Source: Streptomyces pyxinicus
GTDB lineage: Bacteria > Actinomycetota > Actinomycetes > Streptomycetales > Streptomycetaceae
DNA length: 52,163 nt
NCBI RefSeq assembly: GCF_024753135.1
Contig: NZ_JANUGP010000041.1
Span: forward strand, 1 to 52,163
Direction of reading: 5' to 3'
The stretch's first letter is position 1; each line of letters opens with the position of its first letter. Positions 20,682 to 30,500 of this stretch are shown piece after piece. The notes below the pieces were generated by a model. The model had not been told where the DNA came from. It saw nothing but the letters and a program-made list of their open reading frames with translations, and made no database searches. The translations under genes and the position numbers were made by a program.

Positions 20682-20684
20682 CTT

Positions 20685-20714
20685 GCCGTTCGCCGCACCG
20701 GTGCGGCGAACGGC
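20685..20714. promoter_or_regulatory. 30-bp perfect palindrome after the infB terminator
   Basis: GCCGTTCGCCGCACC and its exact reverse complement meet with no loop at 20685-20714. It begins four bases after the terminator and lies about 112 bases before the DUF503 gene. It may be a second termination hairpin or a protein-binding dyad. Confidence 0.7.
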
Positions 20715-20826
20715 GCCCCCGAAACCCTGTCGAGCCATCGGCGGGTACGGGGTACGGTTCTTGGTGACCCCCTCCACACGGACCCGGGGCCACCGATCCC
20801 GTACCGGCGGGTGAACCGGCACACAC

Positions 20827-21123
20827 ATGTACGTGGGGACTCTGTCCTTCGACCTCCTCCTCGGCGACGTCCACTCGCTGAAGGAGAAGCGCTCCGTCGT
20901 CCGCCCGATCGTCGCCGAGCTCCAGCGGAAGTACGCGGTGAGCGCGGCCGAGGTGGACCACATGAACCTCCACCGGCGGGCCGTCATCGGCCTCGCCCTG
21001 GTCTCCGGCGACGCGGGGCACCTCACCGACGTACTCGACCGGTGCGAACGCCTGGTCGCCGGGCGCCCGGAGGTGGAGCTGCTGTCGGTCCGCCGCCGCT
21101 TCCACGGCGAGGACGACGACTGA
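20827..21123 (+). CDS. ylxP: DUF503 (YlxP) family protein
   Basis: A 98-residue protein with the DUF503 start MYVGTLSFDLLLGDVHSLKE, KEKRSVVRPIVAELQRKYAVS, and the AEVDHMNLHRRAVIGLALVS block. The family sits between infB and rbfA in many Gram-positive bacteria, exactly as here, and is thought to belong to ribosome biology without a settled function. The ATG at 20827 follows GGGTG by about 13 bases, a loose ribosome site. The stop is about 80 bases before the rbfA start. Confidence 0.93.
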   Translation: MYVGTLSFDLLLGDVHSLKEKRSVVRPIVAELQRKYAVSAAEVDHMNLHRRAVIGLALVSGDAGHLTDVLDRCERLVAGRPEVELLSVRRRFHGEDDD

Positions 21124-21203
21124 GGACCCGGGCAGGCCGGCGGACCCCCGCCGGCGAGCACATGACGAAACGCACGAAGCAGACAAGAACGGGAGCTGGA
21201 CCA

Positions 21204-21656
21204 GTGGCCGACAACGCGCGGGCGAAAAGGCTGGCGGACCTCATCCGAGAGGTGGTGGCCCAGAAGCTGCAGCGCGGGATCAAGGACCCGCGGCTCGGCT
21301 CGCACGTCACCATCACGGACACCCGGGTGACGGGTGACCTGCGGGAGGCGACCGTCTTCTACACGGTCTACGGGGACGAGGAGGAGCGCACGGCCGCCGC
21401 CGCGGGCCTGGAGAGCGCCAAGGGCGTCCTGCGCTCCGAGGTCGGCCGCGCCGCGGGCGTGAAGTTCACCCCGACCCTGACCTTCGTCGCGGACGCCCTG
21501 CCGGACACCGCCAAGTCCATCGAGGACCTCCTCGACAAGGCCCGGCAGTCCGACGCGAAGGTCCGCGAGACCTCGGCGGGCGCCGACTACGCGGGCGGCG
21601 CGGACCCCTACCGCAAGCCCTCCGAGGACGAGACGGACGGCGACGCCGCGGAATGA
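21204..21656 (+). CDS. rbfA: Ribosome-binding factor A
   Basis: A 30S maturation factor of 150 residues. The conserved core reads RLADLIREVVAQKLQRGIKD, PRLGSHVTITDTRVTGDLRE, ATVFYTVYGDEEE and VKFTPTLTFVADAL, followed by an acidic C-terminal tail. The GTG at 21204 was chosen because GGGAG lies 8 bases upstream and it gives the normal family start (VADNARAKRLADL). An ATG at 21162 would add a Lys/Thr-rich 14-residue extension. It overlaps truB by ATGA, so the two are coupled. Confidence 0.95.
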   Translation: MADNARAKRLADLIREVVAQKLQRGIKDPRLGSHVTITDTRVTGDLREATVFYTVYGDEEERTAAAAGLESAKGVLRSEVGRAAGVKFTPTLTFVADALPDTAKSIEDLLDKARQSDAKVRETSAGADYAGGADPYRKPSEDETDGDAAE

Positions 21657-22558
21657 CCCAGAAGCACACCACGCCCGACGGCCTCGTCATCGTCGACAAG
21701 CCGTCGGGCTTCACTTCGCACGACGTGGTCGCCAAGATGCGCGGGATCGCCCGGACCCGCCGCGTCGGCCACGCCGGCACCCTCGACCCGATGGCCACCG
21801 GCGTCCTGGTCCTCGGCGTCGAGCGCGCGACCAAGCTCCTCGGTCACCTCGCGCTGACCGAGAAGGAGTACGTGGGCACCGTCCGGCTCGGCCAGAACAC
21901 CGTCACCGACGACGCCGAGGGCGAGATCACCTCGTCCGCCGACGCCTCCAAGGTGACCCGGGAGGCCATCGACGCCGGCGTCGCCAAGCTGACCGGCGCC
22001 ATCATGCAGGTGCCGTCCAAGGTCAGCGCCATCAAGATCGACGGCGTGCGGTCCTACAAGCGGGCCCGCGAGGGCGAGGACTTCGAGATCCCGGCCCGCC
22101 CGGTGACCGTCTCCTCCTTCGCCGTGTACGACGTCCGGGACGCCGTCGCCGAGGACGGCACCCCCGTGCTCGACCTGGTGGTCTCGGTGGTCTGCTCCTC
22201 CGGCACCTACATCCGCGCCCTCGCCCGCGACCTGGGCGCCGGCCTGGGCGTCGGCGGCCACCTCACCGCGCTGCGCCGGACGCGCGTCGGGCCGTACAAG
22301 CTCGACGCGGCCCGGACCCTGGACCAGCTCCAGCAGGAGCTGGCCGTGCTGCCGGTCGCCGAGGCCGCCGCGGCGGCGTTCCCGCGCTGGGACGTCGACG
22401 GCAGGCGGGCCCGGCTGCTGCTCAACGGCGTCCGGCTGGAGATGCCCGAGGCGTACGCGGGCTCCGGTCCCGTCGCCGTGTTCGACCCCGAGGGCCGCTT
22501 CCTCGCGCTGGTCGAGGAACAGAAGGGCAAGGCGAAGAGCCTCGCGGTCTTCGGCTGA
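21653..22558 (+). CDS. truB: tRNA pseudouridine-55 synthase
   Basis: Makes pseudouridine 55 in the T-arm of tRNA. It has 301 residues. The N-terminal VDKPSGFTSHDVVAKMR leads into the catalytic block RRVGHAGTLDPMATGVLVLG, whose Asp is the catalytic residue. YKRAREGEDFEIPARPVTV and CSSGTYIRALARDLGAGLGV are further conserved blocks, and a C-terminal PUA-like region follows. The start overlaps the rbfA stop (ATGA). The gene end (FG-stop) is copied in a short tandem repeat downstream. Confidence 0.97.
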   Translation: MTQKHTTPDGLVIVDKPSGFTSHDVVAKMRGIARTRRVGHAGTLDPMATGVLVLGVERATKLLGHLALTEKEYVGTVRLGQNTVTDDAEGEITSSADASKVTREAIDAGVAKLTGAIMQVPSKVSAIKIDGVRSYKRAREGEDFEIPARPVTVSSFAVYDVRDAVAEDGTPVLDLVVSVVCSSGTYIRALARDLGAGLGVGGHLTALRRTRVGPYKLDAARTLDQLQQELAVLPVAEAAAAAFPRWDVDGRRARLLLNGVRLEMPEAYAGSGPVAVFDPEGRFLALVEEQKGKAKSLAVFG

Positions 22559-22609
22559 GCGCTTCGGCTGAGCGCTTCGGTCGAGCGCTTCGGTCGAGGC
22601 TTCGGCTGA
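22559..22609 (+). repeat. 13-bp tandem repeat directly after the truB stop
   Basis: GCGCTTCGGCTGA (22559-22571) is followed by GCGCTTCGGTCGA twice (22572-22597) and a 12-base variant (22598-22609). The truB end TCTTCGGCTGA matches the unit, so the repeat looks like copies of the gene end including its TGA. Confidence 0.85.
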
Positions 22610-22619
22610 GCGGACGCCC

Positions 22620-22667
22620 CGTGGAGCGGCGGCGGCCCACGGGGTGAACCCCTGCCGCCGCTCCACG
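22620..22667 (+). terminator. truB operon terminator
   Basis: Perfect 14-bp arms CGTGGAGCGGCGGC (22620-22633) and GCCGCCGCTCCACG (22654-22667); the loop contains a small GGGGT/ACCCC hairpin. The 315-base gap 22559-22873 otherwise holds the 13-bp repeat and the probable promoter of the next gene. Confidence 0.8.
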
Positions 22668-22873
22668 TCCCCCTTCGGTTCCCCCACCCCTAGGCTTGTC
22701 CAGCCGCCCCCGCCTATTCACCCGTCCGGACGGGCGCTCGGAGTGAACCGGGGGAGCGGAAGGGGGCGCGTTCACCGGGCGCCCTGTCCCGCCGATCTTC
22801 ACCCGCCTACCGTCGAGGCCAGGGCACGCGGCGAGAGCGGGCGAGGATCGGTCGAGGGCGGGGAGGTACGGCC

Positions 22874-25800
22874 ATGGCGGAACGGGGCCCGCGCCCGGAC
22901 GGCGAGCGCCGAGCGGCGCCGGACGCGCCAGTCTCGGGCGGGCGTGCGGGCACCCGGCAGACGCCGCTCCCGGCGCCGCGACCGCTCGCCCCCGACACCG
23001 TGCTCGTCCGCGTCCACGACCTCGCCGGCCGCCCCCGTGGCACCGGCTTCCTCGCCGACCACGACGGCACCCTGCTCACCAGCCACGAGGCGGTCGACGG
23101 CCTGTCCCGCCTGGTGCTGCGCACCCCGGGCGGCCGTACCCAGGTGGTCGGCGCCGACGCCGTCACGCCGCTGCCCCACCTCGACCTCGCCCTGGTCAAG
23201 ACCGAGGGGCTGGACGTCGAGCCGCTGCCGCTGACCGTCCGGGAGCGGATCGACGCCGGCACCTATGTGCGGGTCCCCGCGGGCGGCTGGCGCGAGGCCC
23301 GGGTGCTGGCCGCGACCCGGGTGACGTACACCGCCACCGACCGCTGCCACGACCTCGGCGATGCCCTGGAGCTGGCCATCGGCACCACCGGCCGGGACGC
23401 GCTGCGGACCGGCGGCGGGGCGGCCGGGGGACCGGTGCTCGACGCCCGCACCGGCGCGGTCTGCGGCATCCTCGGCACGGCCCTGCGCAGCGCCCGGCGG
23501 GACGCCGGCTTCGCGGTGCCGCTGCGGCCCGCCGAGGGTCCCCTCGCCGAGCTGCTGGCCCGCAACGCCGCCACCGTCCCGGCGTACGGCGCCGACCTCA
23601 ACACCGCGGGCGTTCTCCAGCTCACGGCCACCTCGGTCGCCCAGGACGGACCGCACGGGGGCCGCACGGACACCGTCGAGCCGGTCGAACGGGACGAGGT
23701 GGCAAGGGAGTTCACCGCGTTCCGTGAGGGTGAGGCGGCCGTCCTCGGTCTGGTCGGCGCCCCGGGCAGCGGCCGTACGACGGAACTCGCGGCGCTCGCC
23801 GCCCGCCGGAGCCGGGGACCGGAGCCCGCCCCCACGCTGTGGCTGCGCGGCGCCGACCTGCACGCCACCGACGACTGCGTGGCCGACGCGGCCCGCCGCA
23901 CCCTGGAGCGCGCCGCGCGGATCGTCGCCGACTCCCGCGCGGTCCACCCCGACGCCCTCGGCGACCTCGGCCCGGAACGCCTCGCCCGGCACTGCGCCCG
24001 CACCGGCCGCCCCCTGCTGCTCCTCCTCGACGGCCCCGAGGAGATGCCCCCGGTCCTCGCCCACCGGCTGCCCGAGTGGACGAGCGCGACCGCCGCCTGG
24101 CTGGCGGAGACCGGCGCCCGCCTGGTCGTGGCCTGCCGCGAGGAGTACTGGGAGCGCGCCGCCCCCGGCACCTCTTCCGTGGGCTCGCCGCCCCGCGTCC
24201 ACCTCGGGGACCTCACCCCCGACGAGGCCCGCCTCGCCCGCGCCCGGCACGGCCTCCCCGAGGGCGTCCTCGGCTACCGGGACGCCCGGCACCCGCTCAC
24301 CCTGCGCCTGGCCGCCGAGCTGCACGCCGCCGTCCCGGACGCCCTGACCGGCGCGAACGCCGGCCGGCATGACGTCCTCGCCGCCCACCTCGACCTGATG
24401 TGCCTGCGCGTCGCGGTCCGGCTGGCCGCCGAGAACGGGCTGCGCGGCACCGCCGTACGACGGCTCGCGGCGCGGGTCGCCGGCCAGGTGCACGAGGCCG
24501 CCCGGCGCAGCCTCGGCCCCGGACAGGGCGAGCTGGACCGGGCGTCCTTCGAGGCGCTGTTCCCCTGGGGCCCGGCCCCGGACCGGCTCGGCGGCGGCAC
24601 CGGCTGGGCCTCCGCCGTCCTCACCGAAGGCCTCCTGGTCCCGGCCGGCACCGGCTACCGCTTCGCCCACGAGGAGGCCGCCGACTGGATCCAGGGCACC
24701 CACCTCGACCTGGACGAGGCCCTGCGTGCCCTGCTGCGCCGCCCCCGCGGCACCGGCCCTGACCACCCCGTCCCCGTACCGCACCACCGCGTCGGCCCGG
24801 TCGTCCAGGCCCTGCTGCTCCTCGCCCGCCGGCACGGCCCCCGCCAACTCTCCCTCCGCCTGCGGGAGTTCACCGAGGCCCTGGATGCCGACCCCGGCTC
24901 CTGGTGGGCCGCCCGGCTGCTCACCCGCACCCTGCTCCAGGTGCCGGACGCCACGCCGTACACCGAGGTACTGCGCCCGCTCGCCGACCGGATCGTCACC
25001 TGGCGGCGCGAACAGCGGCCCGTACCGCCCGAGTTGGGGCCGGGCTTCTGGACCGCCGTGCCCGTCGCCGAGCCCGAGCGGCTCGACCTGCTGCGCCGGC
25101 TCGTCCTCGCGGACCCGGCGCCCGGCGCCCCTGGCGAGCGGTACCTGGACGCCGTCGCCCGCCTGCTCGCCGCCCGCCCCGAAGCCGTCCAGCCGGAACT
25201 GACGCACTGGTTCGAGGACGAACGGCCGCTGCCCGCGACCCCGCACGCCACCGTGGCCACCGCCGCCCAGGCTCTGCTGCACACCCACCGGCGGGCCGCC
25301 CTGGACGAGCTGACCGAGCTGCTGGTGGTGAGCGCCCACCGGCGCGCCGACGAACTGCTCACCACCCTCGCCGAGGACGAGCCGGCCGCCCTGTGCCGGG
25401 CCGTGGACCGCTGGGCGTACGACGAACGCCCCGCCCGCCGGGCCGCGGCGATCACCTTCGCGCTGCGCACCGCCCCGCACACCCGTGCGGCGGCCGACCG
25501 CGACCTGCTGCGGCACGCCGCGCTCACCCTGCTCGCCCGCCCCGCCGACGGCACCCTGCACGGCGGCGCCCTCGCCCTGCTGGTCCTCGACCCGGGCACC
25601 CGCGACCGGCACCTCGCGGCGGCCCTCGGCCACTTCACCGACGGCGACCCGCGGCTGCCCCCGAGCGCCCTCGTCCCGCCCCTGACCACCCACCCCGAAC
25701 CGGTCCTGGACGCGTTCCGCACCCGGCTCGCCGGACCGGACGCGGGGGAGACCCCGTGCACCCTCGCCGACGCCACCGCCCCGGACCTGGCCCGCCGTCT

Positions 25801-26392
25801 CGCCGCGCTGGTCAGTGAGACGGTGCGGCTGCGCCCGGACACCGCCGGGCGGCTCGCCGCCTACGTCGACCGCGGCCTCGAACAGGGCCCCACCGCCCGC
25901 ACCGCGCTGCTGCCGCTGGTCACGGGCCTGCTCGACGGCGGTCCCGAACCGGTCCGGGCCGCCCTCGCCACCGTCCTCACCGCCACCGGCACCCCCGCTT
26001 CCCGCCCGCTGCGCCGCGAACTGCTGGAGTTCCTGTTCACGCACGAGCGCGAGCCGTCCGTCCTGGACGCGGTCCTGCACGCGGCGGCCGAGCACGGGCA
26101 CCGCGCCGAGCACGGGCACCGCGCTGAGGACGGGCAGTGCGGCGAGGACGGCCAGTGCGGCGAGCCCGAGACCCGAGGGCTCGTCCACCGCACCGGCCTG
26201 CTCCTCGTCCGCACCCCCGAGGGCGCCACCCGCTTCGACCGGGGCCTGGTCGATCTCGGCCGGCACGTGCCCGGCTTCGCCGCCCTGGTCTCCCGCTGGC
26301 TGACCGACACCCCGGACGACTGGGCCGCCGTGGTCGGCCCCGGCACCCGCCGCACCCTGGAGCACCTGGCGGGCGTCGGCGTACCGGCCTGA
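22874..26392 (+). CDS. Trypsin-like / P-loop NTPase multidomain protein with substituted catalytic residues
   Basis: A protein of 1172 residues. Residues ~40-225 resemble a trypsin-like protease: His71 in LLTSHEAVDG, Asp104 in PHLDLALVK, and the Ser motif usually GxSGGP reads GAAGGPVLD, with Ala at 184. A P-loop follows (~294): GAPGSGRTTELAALAAR, where the usual Walker A Lys is Arg. LLLLLDGPEEMP looks like a Walker B strand, as in STAND-type NTPases. Residues ~600-1150 are Ala/Leu/Arg-rich helices resembling a HEAT-type solenoid, with four 6-residue repeats (AEHGHR/GEDGQC) at 1072-1095. GGGGAGG lies 9 bases before the ATG. It lies between truB and ribF and does not look related to either. It may be a regulatory scaffold rather than an enzyme. 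Confidence 0.85.
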   Translation: MAERGPRPDGERRAAPDAPVSGGRAGTRQTPLPAPRPLAPDTVLVRVHDLAGRPRGTGFLADHDGTLLTSHEAVDGLSRLVLRTPGGRTQVVGADAVTPLPHLDLALVKTEGLDVEPLPLTVRERIDAGTYVRVPAGGWREARVLAATRVTYTATDRCHDLGDALELAIGTTGRDALRTGGGAAGGPVLDARTGAVCGILGTALRSARRDAGFAVPLRPAEGPLAELLARNAATVPAYGADLNTAGVLQLTATSVAQDGPHGGRTDTVEPVERDEVAREFTAFREGEAAVLGLVGAPGSGRTTELAALAARRSRGPEPAPTLWLRGADLHATDDCVADAARRTLERAARIVADSRAVHPDALGDLGPERLARHCARTGRPLLLLLDGPEEMPPVLAHRLPEWTSATAAWLAETGARLVVACREEYWERAAPGTSSVGSPPRVHLGDLTPDEARLARARHGLPEGVLGYRDARHPLTLRLAAELHAAVPDALTGANAGRHDVLAAHLDLMCLRVAVRLAAENGLRGTAVRRLAARVAGQVHEAARRSLGPGQGELDRASFEALFPWGPAPDRLGGGTGWASAVLTEGLLVPAGTGYRFAHEEAADWIQGTHLDLDEALRALLRRPRGTGPDHPVPVPHHRVGPVVQALLLLARRHGPRQLSLRLREFTEALDADPGSWWAARLLTRTLLQVPDATPYTEVLRPLADRIVTWRREQRPVPPELGPGFWTAVPVAEPERLDLLRRLVLADPAPGAPGERYLDAVARLLAARPEAVQPELTHWFEDERPLPATPHATVATAAQALLHTHRRAALDELTELLVVSAHRRADELLTTLAEDEPAALCRAVDRWAYDERPARRAAAITFALRTAPHTRAAADRDLLRHAALTLLARPADGTLHGGALALLVLDPGTRDRHLAAALGHFTDGDPRLPPSALVPPLTTHPEPVLDAFRTRLAGPDAGETPCTLADATAPDLARRLAALVSETVRLRPDTAGRLAAYVDRGLEQGPTARTALLPLVTGLLDGGPEPVRAALATVLTATGTPASRPLRRELLEFLFTHEREPSVLDAVLHAAAEHGHRAEHGHRAEDGQCGEDGQCGEPETRGLVHRTGLLLVRTPEGATRFDRGLVDLGRHVPGFAALVSRWLTDTPDDWAAVVGPGTRRTLEHLAGVGVPA
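26087..26158 (+). repeat. 18-bp (6-codon) tandem repeat in the trypsin-like/NTPase gene
   Basis: Four units at 26087, 26105, 26123 and 26141 encode AEHGHR, AEHGHR, AEDGQC and GEDGQC. The first two are identical in DNA. The result is a His- then Cys-bearing acidic stretch inside the helical C-terminal region. Confidence 0.9.
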
Positions 26393-26534
26393 CCGGCCGG
26401 GACGGCGGTCACCGTCGACGTGCGCCCCGTCACAGCCACCATGCCGATGCCGGTCCGCGGCGCCCGGCATGGCACCCTTAGACCTGCACAAGAGGTCAAG
26501 GTAGACACGGACACGGGTTCGAGGAGCGGTCACA

Positions 26535-27482
26535 GTGCAGCGCTGGCGTGGCTTGGAGGACATCCCCCAGGACTGGGGGCGCAGCGTCGTCACCATCGGT
26601 TCCTACGACGGCGTCCACCGAGGCCACCAGCTCATCATCCGGCATGCCGTGGACCGCGCCCGTGAGCTGGGCGTCCCGGCCGTCGTCGTCACCTTCGACC
26701 CGCACCCCAGCGAGGTCGTCCGCCCCGGCAGCCACCCCCCGCTGCTCGCCCCGCACCACCGCCGCGCCGAGCTGATGGCCGGCCTCGGCGTGGACGCGGT
26801 GCTGATCCTCCCCTTCACCACCGAGTTCTCCAAGCTGTCGCCCGCCGACTTCGTGGTGAAGGTCCTGGTCGATAAGCTGCACGCCAAGGCGGTCGTGGAG
26901 GGCCCGAACTTCCGCTTCGGCCACAAGGCCGCCGGCAACGTCGAGTTCCTCACCGAGCAGGGCAAGGTCTACGACTTCGAGGTCGACGTCGTGGACCTCT
27001 ACGTCACCGGCGAGGCGGGCGGCGGCGAGCCGTTCTCCTCCACCCTGACCCGCCGCCTGGTCGCCGAGGGCGACGTCGCCGGCGCCCGCGAGATCCTGGG
27101 CCGCCCGCACCGCGTCGAGGGCGTCGTCGTACGCGGCGCCCAGCGCGGCCGCGAGCTGGGCTTCCCGACCGCCAACGTCGAGACGCTGCCGCACACCGCG
27201 ATCCCGGCCGACGGCGTCTACGCCGGCTATCTGCACGCGCAGGGCGAGATCATGCCGGCCGCGATCTCCGTCGGCACCAACCCGCAGTTCGACGGCACCG
27301 AGCGCACGGTGGAGGCGTACGCCATCGACCGCGTCGGCCTCGACCTGTACGGCCTGCACGTCGCCGTCGACTTCCTCGCCTACGTGCGCGGCCAGGCCAG
27401 GTTCGACACCCTGGACGCCCTGCTGGAGCAGATGGCCGACGACGTGCAGCGCTGCCGGGAACTGGTGGCCGCGGAGGCGTAG
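26535..27482 (+). CDS. ribF: Bifunctional riboflavin kinase / FAD synthetase
   Basis: Phosphorylates riboflavin to FMN and adenylates FMN to FAD. It has 315 residues. The N-terminal adenylyltransferase domain has TIGSYDGVHRGHQLIIRHA (the GxxH nucleotide-binding pattern as GVHRGH) and VVTFDPHPSEVV. The C-terminal kinase domain has GRELGFPTANVETLPHTAIP, then PADGVYAGYL and GTNPQFDG. The GTG has GAGGAG 9 bases upstream. It follows truB-region genes as in other actinobacteria and ends at a strong bidirectional hairpin. Confidence 0.97.
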   Translation: MQRWRGLEDIPQDWGRSVVTIGSYDGVHRGHQLIIRHAVDRARELGVPAVVVTFDPHPSEVVRPGSHPPLLAPHHRRAELMAGLGVDAVLILPFTTEFSKLSPADFVVKVLVDKLHAKAVVEGPNFRFGHKAAGNVEFLTEQGKVYDFEVDVVDLYVTGEAGGGEPFSSTLTRRLVAEGDVAGAREILGRPHRVEGVVVRGAQRGRELGFPTANVETLPHTAIPADGVYAGYLHAQGEIMPAAISVGTNPQFDGTERTVEAYAIDRVGLDLYGLHVAVDFLAYVRGQARFDTLDALLEQMADDVQRCRELVAAEA

Positions 27483-27511
27483 CGCTCCGCGCCGGGGACG
27501 GAAACGGACGA

Positions 27512-27542
27512 GGGCGGCCGGTGCTTCACGCACCGGCCGCCC
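27512..27542. terminator. Bidirectional terminator between ribF and the ESX locus
   Basis: Perfect 13-bp arms GGGCGGCCGGTGC (27512-27524) and GCACCGGCCGCCC (27530-27542) with a TTCAC loop, followed on the plus strand by the T-containing TTCGTTCGTCGT. It lies between two converging genes and marks the edge of the ESX locus. Confidence 0.85.
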
Positions 27543-27561
27543 TTCGTTCGTCGTCTCCCGC

Positions 27562-30500
27562 CTACTGCTGCGGCGGGGGCTGCTGCGGCGGGTAGGGCTG
27601 CTGGCCCTGGGGATACGGCTGCTGTCCCTGCGGGTGACCGGGCTGGTGCGGGTAGGGCTGTTGCTGCGGCGGGTACGGCTGCTGCGGCTGGGGCTGGTGT
27701 GGCTGCTGCTGCGGGTACGGCTGGCCGGCGGGCGGCTGACCGTAAGGCGCCTGACCGGCCGGGGGCTGGCCGTACGGGGCCTGACCGGCGGGCGGCTGGC
27801 CGTACAGCGGTTGCTGTCCCGGGGGCAGCGGCTGACCCGGCATCGGGGGCGCGGCCACCGGAGGCGGGTTGCCGTCGCTCGTCCACAGCCCGTGCGCCTG
27901 CTGGTGCCGTACGAAGTCCTCGGCGACCAAGGCGGCGAGGTTGAAGTACGCCTCCCGGGTCCGGGGCCGCATCATGTCGAGGTCGACCTCGGCGCCGGCG
28001 GCGAGATGCTCGTCGAAGGGCACGACCACCACGCCCCGGGTCCGCGTCTCGAAGTGGGAGACGATGTCCTCCACCTTGATCATCTTGCCGGTCTCGCGGA
28101 CCCCGGAGATGACGGTCAGCGAACGGGAGACCAGGTCGGCGTACCCGTGCGCGGACAGCCAGTCCAGCGTGGTGCTCGCACTGCTCGCGCCGTCCACGGA
28201 GGGCGTCGAGATGATGATGAGCTGGTCGGCGAGGTCGAGTACACCGCGCATGGCGCTGTAGAGCAGACCGGTACCGGAGTCGGTGAGGATGACCGGGTAC
28301 TGGCGGCCGAGCACGTCTATCGCGCGCCGGTAGTCCTCGTCGTTGAACGTCGTGGAGACGGCCGGGTCCACGTCGTTGGCGATGATCTCCAGTCCGGAAG
28401 GCGCCTGCGAGGTGAACCGCCGGATGTCCATGTACGAGTGCAGATGCGGGATCGCCTGGACCAGGTCGCGGATGGTGGCCCCGGTCTCCCGGCGCACCCG
28501 CCGCCCGAGCGTGCCGGCGTCCGGGTTGGCGTCGATGGCGAGGATCTTGTCCTGCCGCTCGGTGGCGAGGGTCGAGCCGAGCGCGGTGGTCGTGGTCGTC
28601 TTGCCGACACCGCCCTTGAGGCTGATGACCGCGATCCGGTAGCAGGACAGCACCGGCGTACGGATCAGCTCCAGTTTCCGCTGCCGCTCGGCCTCCTCCT
28701 TCCGGCCACCGAGCTTGAACCGCGACGAGGCCGCCGTGGGCCGCGAACTCTTCGCCTTCTGCCGCTTGTTGTTGAGCAGCCGGTCCGCGGACAGCTCCAC
28801 GGCCGCCGTGTAACCGAGCGGCGCGGCACCGGGGTTGGTGGGCTGCCGCTGGTCGTGCTGGATCGGCTGCGGCCAGGCGGCCCCGGACCGCGGGTCGACG
28901 ACACCGTGCGGCACCGGGCCCTGCGGCCCCGTGGCGTTGGGGGGTGGGGTGTGAGGAGGCGTGGTGCTGGAGGGCGTGGCGCTGGGGGGCGCCTGGGGGA
29001 AGCCGTAACCGCCGTCCTGCGCGGGCGGGTTGGGGTTCCCGGCCGGCTGCGGGAAGCCGTAACCGGTGGGTGGGGTGGGGCCGTTGGGGGTCTGCGGGGC
29101 GAAACCGGGGCCGCCCGACTGGGGCTGGGGCTGGGGCTGGGGCTGCGGCTGAGTACCGGGGGCCTGCTGCGGGGGCGGGGGCGGGAAGCCGTATCCGCTC
29201 GGCTGGGGCCCCGGGGCGGGGAAGCCCGGCTGCGGCTGGGCGCCGGGGTGACCGGGGTACGCCTGCGGGTTCGGCTGCTGGGCTCCGGGCTGGCCGGGGG
29301 CCGGCGGCTGGGTGCCCTGGGCCCACGCGGCGGGCGCCGGCTGCGGTGCCTGCGGCTGGAACGGCGGCTGCTGACCGGGCACGCCGAACGGGCCCTGTGG
29401 CGCCGGGGGCTGTGCCTGACCGGGCATCGGGCCGGGCTGCTGCGGCACCGCCTGCTGCTGCGCGGGCCACTGCCCCGCCGACGCCGGTGCGGCGGGCTGG
29501 TAGGAGGGCGGCAGCGGCGGGACGCCGTCCTGCGGGGCGGCCGGGGGAGTCCAGGCGGGCGGCTGGGGGCCCTGGGGGGCGGGCGGAACGCCGGTCCCCG
29601 GTCCTCCACCCGGCCCGGCGGCGTGCACGGCCCCGCTCTCCGGGTCACCCGCCTCCGACGAACCGTCCGCGTCCGCTGCCGGGGCCGTCTGCTCGCCCAC
29701 GGGCGCGGGGTCGTCCTCGGCCGCGTCCGTTCCGGAACCGGTGTCGTCGCCGGCCTCACCAGCGGGCGCCTCGGCACTCTCGGCACGGTCGTCCGCCGTG
29801 GCCTCGGGCCCCGACTCCCCGGCCCTCTCGACCTTCTCGACCTCTTCGGCGTCCGTCCCCTCCTCCACGGCGGCGCGCTCGGCGATCTCCCGCTTCAGTG
29901 CGACGGCGGAGAAACGCATGGTCGCCCCGCTCTCCAGGTCCCCGTTGTCCGTCTCCGGCACGACCCGCTCGGAGACGTCCGCCCCCGGCGGCTCGGCGGC
30001 CTGCGCCCGCTGGGGCTCGAAGCCCTCGGGCGCCCTCGGCACCGGGACCGGACCGCCGAACGGCGGCACGCCGGGGGCGGCCGGGGCACCGGAGGCGTCC
30101 ACACCCAGTGGCTCGGTGCCCTGCGCCTGCTGGGGCTCGAAGCCGTCGGGCGCCCTCGGCACCGGGACCGGACCGCCGAACGGCGTCTCCTGCGGCGGAG
30201 TTCCCGCAGGCGGGGAAGCCGGTGCTGCGGGCGCGGAGAACGGCGGCACACCGGGGGCGGCCGGGGCACCGGAGGCGTCCGCACCCAGTGGCTCGGTGCC
30301 CTGCGCCCGCTGGGGCTCGAAGCCCTCGGGCAGCCCCGGCGCCGGGACCGGACCGCCGTACGGCGACGGAGGCGGCGGCGTGAACGGCGCCCCCTGCTCC
30401 CCGGTGAACGGCGTCCCCTGCGGCGGAGTCCCCACGGGCGGGGCCGCCGGCACGGGCGGGACCGGCCCGGGAGCCGGTGCGGGCACGGGCGCGGGGAACT

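Noticed and set aside
22799..26596. A 1265-residue minus-strand reading frame opposite the trypsin-like/NTPase gene
   Set aside because: It has no recognisable motif, and the plus strand has a ribosome site, domain motifs and better codon bias.
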